From: Boesenbergia rotunda
Lineage: Eukaryota; Streptophyta; Magnoliopsida; Zingiberales; Zingiberaceae
NCBI GenBank assembly: GCA_024364735.1
Contig: JAGFNQ010000872.1
Location: 248,001 to 312,000 of the forward strand
DNA: 64,000 nucleotides
Direction: 5' to 3'
This document shows, piece after piece, positions 59,607 to 64,000 of this stretch. A program made the position numbers and the translations under genes. Numbering within the stretch: the stretch's first letter is position 1; every line of letters begins with the position of its first letter. Under the pieces are notes generated by a model. The model was not told where the DNA came from and ran no database searches. It was given only the letters and a program-made list of their open reading frames with translations.

Positions 59607-60958
59607 ATGGCCGGCGCGCACATTCATCCACCTAAATTCGAAGGGGATTTCACCGTCTGGAAGAAAAAAATGGAAGTATTTTTTCGTACAGATTTTGATA
59701 TTCTTTTATCAATAAAATATGGTTTTGCAGTTCCTAAAGATGCGAACGGGGATGAAAAAGAAGAAAGCTTGTGGAATAAGAAGGAGCAGTCGGAATCTGT
59801 TGCCAATGGTAAGGCCGAGTTCCACCTCCTAACAGTCTTGCCTACTCAAGAGGTAAACCGGATCGGCAACTACCACTCCGCAAAAGAATTATGGGAGAAG
59901 TTCCTAGAACTTCATGAGGGTACCTCTGAAGCCAAATCAGCAAGAAAGGATCTCCTCCGGAACCAGCTGATAAACCTGCAAATGAAGGAAGGAGAAACGG
60001 TGGCTGAACTTCATGCCAAAATAAAGGAGCTAATCTCCGAACTCACCCAACTCGGCGAATCGGTAAGTAATTGCGACTCCATTCGATACGCCCTCAACGC
60101 CTTCCCAAGGACCCAGGAGTGGAGCTCAATCGTCGACGCTTATTACATCTCCAAAGATTTAGAGGTAAGTACATTAGATGAAATGTTTTCCATTTTCGAA
60201 TTACACGAATCTCGGTGGCAAGATCTAGAAAGACGAAGAATCTGGCCCTAAACACAAGGAGAACGGAGAAGGAGTCAGAATCCTCGACGGACGACGAGAC
60301 AACGCAAATAGTAAGTTCGTTTAAAAATTTTTTTAAAGCTAATAACTTTTCGAGAATGCAGAAGAAAAGGCGGTCTCCGAAGAAACAAACTGTCCGATGC
60401 TACAACTGCAATGAGGAGGGACACCTAAAAGATCAGTGTCCCAAAATCAAAAACCAGCCAAAGAAAAAGAAGGCATTGAAGGCCACCTGGGACGAGACCT
60501 CGTCGGACGAATCAGAAGTTCAAGAGTACGCGGGACTTGCGCTGATGGCAAGTCATCAAGAGGGGAGCAGTGTTGAAGGGGGAGCGACATCAGAAAGCGA
60601 CAACGAAGAAGGAACCTCGCTTTTCGAAAGCGATCCGGTAAGTGAGGTTTGTTTTCTTCCTCATGATCAATTGTATGCTGGTGTTTAAGCCTTGCTCAAA
60701 TCTAATTGCAGATTAGAAAAAGAAAATTCTAAATTAAAAAATGAAAATATTGATCTGAAAAATTTAGTTGAGAAATTAGAATGTGATATTGTCTGTTTGC
60801 GACACAAGAAAAATAGTTATCCTGAAAAGTTGAATTGGTATTTTAAAAACCATAAAGGCCAATTTAAAAAGGTGCCAAAGAATTACATTCCATCCAAAGT
60901 TTTAGTTAATCCTGTCGATAGAAATCTATTTTGGATACCAAAATCAATTTTGAATTAG
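59607..60958 (+). pseudogene. Copia-type Gag, frameshifted and with an in-frame stop
   Basis: The first frame (59607-60251) is a UBN2/DUF4219-like Gag: PPKFEGDFTVWKKKMEVFF at the start, then AKELWEKFLELHEGT and FSIFELHESR. A missing base near 60213 shifts the frame. The second frame (from about 60215) gives a lysine-rich stretch and the zinc knuckle CYNCNEEGHLKDQC (60398-60439). A TAA at 60686-60688 interrupts it, and the same frame continues to 60958 with a coiled-coil-like LEKENSKLKNENIDLKNLVE and the closing VNPVDRNLFWIPKSIL. That end is typical of the Gag C terminus just before Pol in Sirevirus-like copia elements, but no Pol follows. Not functional as it stands. Confidence 0.8.
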
Positions 60959-61664
60959 TTTTCTATTACTGCATAATTTTTCTTGCAAAATTAGAAATAG
61001 ATTAACACATTTTATGATTAAGTTTCGTTTGAAAAATAAAATTTTAACTTTAAAAATAGAAAATTAATTTATTCTGCAAGAACCAATTTTTTTGAGATCT
61101 ACACATAGTCAATTAAACTTGGTAAATTTTTTTTTATTTTTCATGAGATTTTTGAATTTTAAAAATATATCTTTGAATTTTCTATTCTGCCACTATATGA
61201 TTTATTTTTTTTAATATACAAAATAGATTTTAATTTGGAAATTTTTGTAAAAAGCAATAATTTTATCTTCCACCTGTACAAAATTTTTTAAAATTTTCCA
61301 ATGGACGAATTAATTTCTATAAATTTTTAATTGAAGTTCGTATTTTTTAATTTTAAAAAATATTTGGAAATTTTTTATTCAAAAATTAAATTTCGGTGAT
61401 ATGCACTTAATCTATTCACGGCTCAAAAAAAAAATGTTTCGCATTTTTCTAAGTTCTAATCATATTTTTTCCTTTCCCTATTTTTTGTGCCCCATTTTTG
61501 CTGTGATCAAAGGGGGAGAGTAGCTTAAGTTTAGGGGGAGGTTGTGGTTATTGATTGCAATATTTTTTTTTCTATGCTTAACTGCTTAATTTAGTTCTAG
61601 TTTTATTGTTTTTTTTGTTTACCCTAACTAAACTTGGGTTGATCCACATCAAAAAGGGGGAGAT
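60959..61664 (+). other. Non-coding part of the TR-GAG interior
   Basis: Very AT-rich, no frame of note. GGGGGAG phrases near 61511, 61535 and 61656 resemble repeated purine tracts. Confidence 0.6.
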
Positions 61665-62655
61665 TGTTGGTGCCCCGGCTGGTTTTGATGTGATCAACTA
61701 GGTTAGTTAGGTCCTGTGTGTTTTTAATCCCTCTGTCTAAGTGTGCAGGAACTTAGGTACGGAGGAAGTCAAGCGTAAGACGCAATGGAAGAGAAGGATT
61801 GCGCGGGGAAGTGAGCCAACGGGCTCAGTGCAATCCGAGGGACGCGGAAGCTGCGGAAGAGTACACCGGTGGAGCGAGAAGGACGTGCGCGGTGTCCGAG
61901 GGACGAGAAGCCGGGAGGAAGGACGTTCGAGGGGCAAAAGGCCGGAGTCGGGTTCGGGTGAGCCTAACTTCGGTTGGCTGGAAATCACCCAGAAGACGAA
62001 GAATCAAAAAGACTAGTCCAAGCGCCCAAAAGAAATGAAAGAAATTCGCCCAAAAGAAAAAAAAAAGTTTTGATGCCAAGGAAGGATCAAACCCAAGTCC
62101 TCCACCGAATACACAAATCCACTTACCAACTGGGATAAAGGGCGTTGGCAAATATGTATTGGCGATATTGCTACCTAGATTATAACAGCGAGATGGATAC
62201 AACAATCATCTCGAGCAAGGGGGGAAGATAAAGTTTTAATTAAAATAATTAAAACTTAAAGGATAATATTACATTATCCTTTAATCAAATCCAATGGATG
62301 CAGTTTAATCCCATCCAAGATCAACCATCCAGATTACATCCATGGATCAACGACCAAGAGAAAAGTGATCAACAATCAACCATCCAGATTTATTCTCTTA
62401 GGCTATAAATAGACTTAGAGGTTTGCTTTAGAAGTTCAATTCATTGAGTTGTAAACTCTCTTTCTCTCTAAGGTTTCTCTGTGTCACAACTGTAAAGGCT
62501 TCTCCGCCTTAAGGAGTTTCTGTTTGAGCATCAACTGCCTTGGAAGCAACGATTCTGTTGCAACCAAGTTTATTTTTTTTTAAAGATGAGTGTTAGTGCT
62601 TATTTTTCATAAACCGTCTATTCACCCCCCTCTAGCCGGTCGACCTGATCCTACA
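61665..62655 (+). repeat. 3' LTR of the TR-GAG element
   Basis: 991 bases, matching 58561-59547 with scattered substitutions and small indels (for example AAAGTGATC against GAAAAGTGATC). Confidence 0.88.
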
Positions 62656-62660
62656 CAATC

Positions 62661-63249
62661 ATGCCAAGTAGACACATAGGGGCAAAATCGTAGTGGAATA
62701 AACAAAAAATTGTACATAATTTAATTGAAATAAATAAGATCCAAACATATCGCAATCACAGAGCAGGAAAACCCAACACACAGTAGTCACTTAGCAATCG
62801 AAGAAGAAAACTGGAGCGATGACATGCATCAATCACAAAGCAATAACTTACACTAGTTGTGAATCAATCGTGAGAGCAACAATCTTGGAGCAGCAGTAGT
62901 AGTCGCGGAAGAGAAAAAAAAAATTGTACAGTCGTGGAAAAGAAAAAGAGGGATCGATAGAGAAGTCGACGGGTGAGGAGGAAGAAGAAGAGACCGCGGG
63001 TGAGAAGGAAGAAGAAATTGACAATCCGACGGAGGATTTGACGGGTGAGGAGGAAGAAGAATTCGCGAGTGAGGAGGAAGAATAGTTCGACAGTGAGGAG
63101 GGATCAACAGCGAGGAGGAAGAAGTGTTCGCGTGTGAGCAGGAGGAAGCGATTCGGTATAATATAAATTATTTATTTTTTTCTTCCATCGTCTTTCCGTA
63201 CCTCTAAGTAACGGACCACCAGACAACTAAATTATATAAAAAAACTAGT
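62661..63249. other. Intergenic DNA with GA-rich low complexity
   Basis: No gene. Between 62950 and 63130 a GTGAGGAGGAAGAAG phrase recurs several times with changes. Confidence 0.5.
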
Positions 63250-63583
63250 ATAATACCCGTGCGATGCACGAGAATCTTACATAATTCAAATAACATGTTT
63301 AGTGATAATATATATATGTCAATATTTATTATTAAATGAAAAATTAAGGAATGGTGAAGTAAAAGAAGACTTCGATCCTTACAAAGGAGTCGTAAGTGAT
63401 AATCCGTCAAGTAACAATCTGACTTTTTCTGGGATGAGCCGGCTTACATGAGAACAGCTCCTTCTCCTATTCGAACATTCCCAATGAGGGGGGGGGGGGG
63501 ATCAGTCAGTAGGGACATCAAAAGAAAATAATAGGGAAGTGGTGGATGTGGATGTGGATGCGATCTAAAGTTTACTTTGCTTT

Positions 63584-63782
63584 GATAGGGGTGTGCCAGG
63601 CCTGTGCTATAGTGCAACACACAGGCGACACATGAAAACCCTAGAGCAAGCTACTGTGATGGGTCATCCCCCATATAAAAATTAATTTAATATCAAAGTG
63701 GACCAATGACCCACATATCAGATATTAAACTGATAAGAACAGATACTACACTTGATCTTAGCCAAAAGACCGAGAAAGGTAT
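63584..63782 (-). ncRNA. U2 spliceosomal snRNA
   Basis: On the minus strand the RNA starts ATACCTTTCTCGG, followed by GGCTAAGATCAAGTGTAGTA and TCTGTTCTTATCAG, the U2 region that pairs with U6 and with branch sites. The Sm-type AATTTTTAT and the 3' stems ending in TATAGCACAGGCCTG follow. The length, about 199 bases, is normal. It is closer to the plant consensus as I know it than the copy at 43 kb. Downstream, CAAAGCAAAGTAAAC resembles the plant snRNA 3' box. It is likely a working gene. Confidence 0.92.
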
Positions 63783-63807
63783 GAGTTGCTTTACCGTTCT
63801 TTGTCCA

Positions 63808-63858
63808 TTTTTATAATTGCTCTGTGTGTAATTCGCATTGGTAACTTCAGATGTGGGA
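63808..63858 (-). promoter_or_regulatory. snRNA promoter (USE and TATA) of the second U2 copy
   Basis: On the minus strand TCCCACATCTG (63848-63858) matches the upstream sequence element and ATTATAAAA (63808-63816) the TATA element. They lie about 66-76 and 26-34 bases before the RNA start, the spacing of plant polymerase II snRNA genes. Confidence 0.82.
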
Positions 63859-64000
63859 TTATTATTTTTCTTACATCAACTCAAGGGAAGCTAAATGCCT
63901 ACATTTCATTAAAATTAAATTAAATTAAATTTATTTTTTATGTACTTTATTGTAATCATTATAACTTATTTAAAATTTTAATTTTGAAAATTTTAAAATA

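Larger units (their letters stand above)
58561..62655 (+). mobile_element. Gag-only LTR retrotransposon (TR-GAG type)
   Basis: LTRs of 987 bp (58561-59547) and 991 bp (61665-62655) start TGTTGGTGCCCCGG and end GATCCTACA. CAATC flanks the element on both sides (58556-58560 and 62656-62660). A primer-binding site TGGTATCAGAGC (59550-59561) follows the 5' LTR and the purine tract AAAAAGGGGGA precedes the 3' LTR. The interior of about 2.1 kb encodes only a Gag-like protein, with no protease, integrase or reverse transcriptase. Gag-only elements depend on Pol from a related autonomous copia element. The LTRs differ at several sites, so it is older than the copia in DRM3. Confidence 0.88.
63250..63870. 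repeat. Segment duplicated with 42830-43345 (carries U2)
   Basis: It matches the earlier segment on both sides of the U2 gene, but has extra DNA between 63335 and 63535, including a run of 13 G residues (63488-63500). Confidence 0.65.

Noticed and set aside
62853..63107. Proline-rich minus-strand frame
   Set aside because: It translates the GA-rich low-complexity stretch in reverse.

Overview
This is a nuclear plant genome window, very probably from a monocot. The genes have introns with standard splice sites. Ordinary angiosperm genes (a P450, a GeBP-type factor, a PP2C, DRM3, a DYW-class PPR protein, U2 snRNA and TAS3) sit as islands in AT-rich, transposon-filled DNA. The exact species cannot be read from the sequence; a non-grass monocot such as a Zingiberales member is only a guess.

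Layout. 1-6.6 kb: a solo LTR (1387-2656, TSD AACAA), then a small PIF/Tourist-like MITE (3140-6614) that has received a full-length RTE-type LINE (3273-6524, minus). 6.66-8.57 kb: a five-exon CYP709-like P450 (minus). 9.41-10.68 kb: an intronless GeBP/DUF573 regulator (minus). 11.86-12.76 kb: a PIF-like element with a GC-rich core, directly upstream of a frameshifted ubiquitin-eS31 fusion gene (12.94-13.41 kb). 15.04-17.07 kb: a four-exon PP2C (minus). 17.6-21.3 kb: intergenic DNA with two SINEs. 21.33-37.73 kb: a ten-exon DRM3-type DNA methyltransferase paralogue (minus). Its introns hold a young Ty1-copia element with identical-looking LTRs, a 5'-truncated RTE LINE, a tRNA-derived SINE and an older RTE fragment. 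39.56-41.67 kb: a DYW-class PPR gene (minus). 43.05-43.25 kb and 63.58-63.78 kb: two U2 snRNA genes (minus) in a duplicated segment. 44.66-50.66 kb: an old RTE LINE split by a 5.2-kb non-autonomous CACTA transposon with dense palindromic subterminal repeats. 54.09-54.33 kb: a TAS3 trans-acting siRNA locus (minus). 58.56-62.66 kb: a gag-only LTR retrotransposon (TR-GAG type).

The most notable locus has no diagnostic protein product. TAS3 is recognised from two miR390-complementary sites flanking two tandem tasiR-ARF units. Both units fall exactly in the 21-nt register set by predicted miR390 cleavage. The second highlight is DRM3. Both catalytic signatures of the methyltransferase are replaced, as expected for this non-catalytic RNA-directed DNA methylation factor. 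The gene itself is loaded with the kinds of transposons that pathway silences, one of them about 35 nt from a splice acceptor.

There is no operon-like organisation. TAS3 (auxin-response control), DRM3 (RNA-directed DNA methylation) and U2 (splicing) act in separate processes. All coordinates, splice sites and repeat ends were read by eye; no alignment or database search was run.
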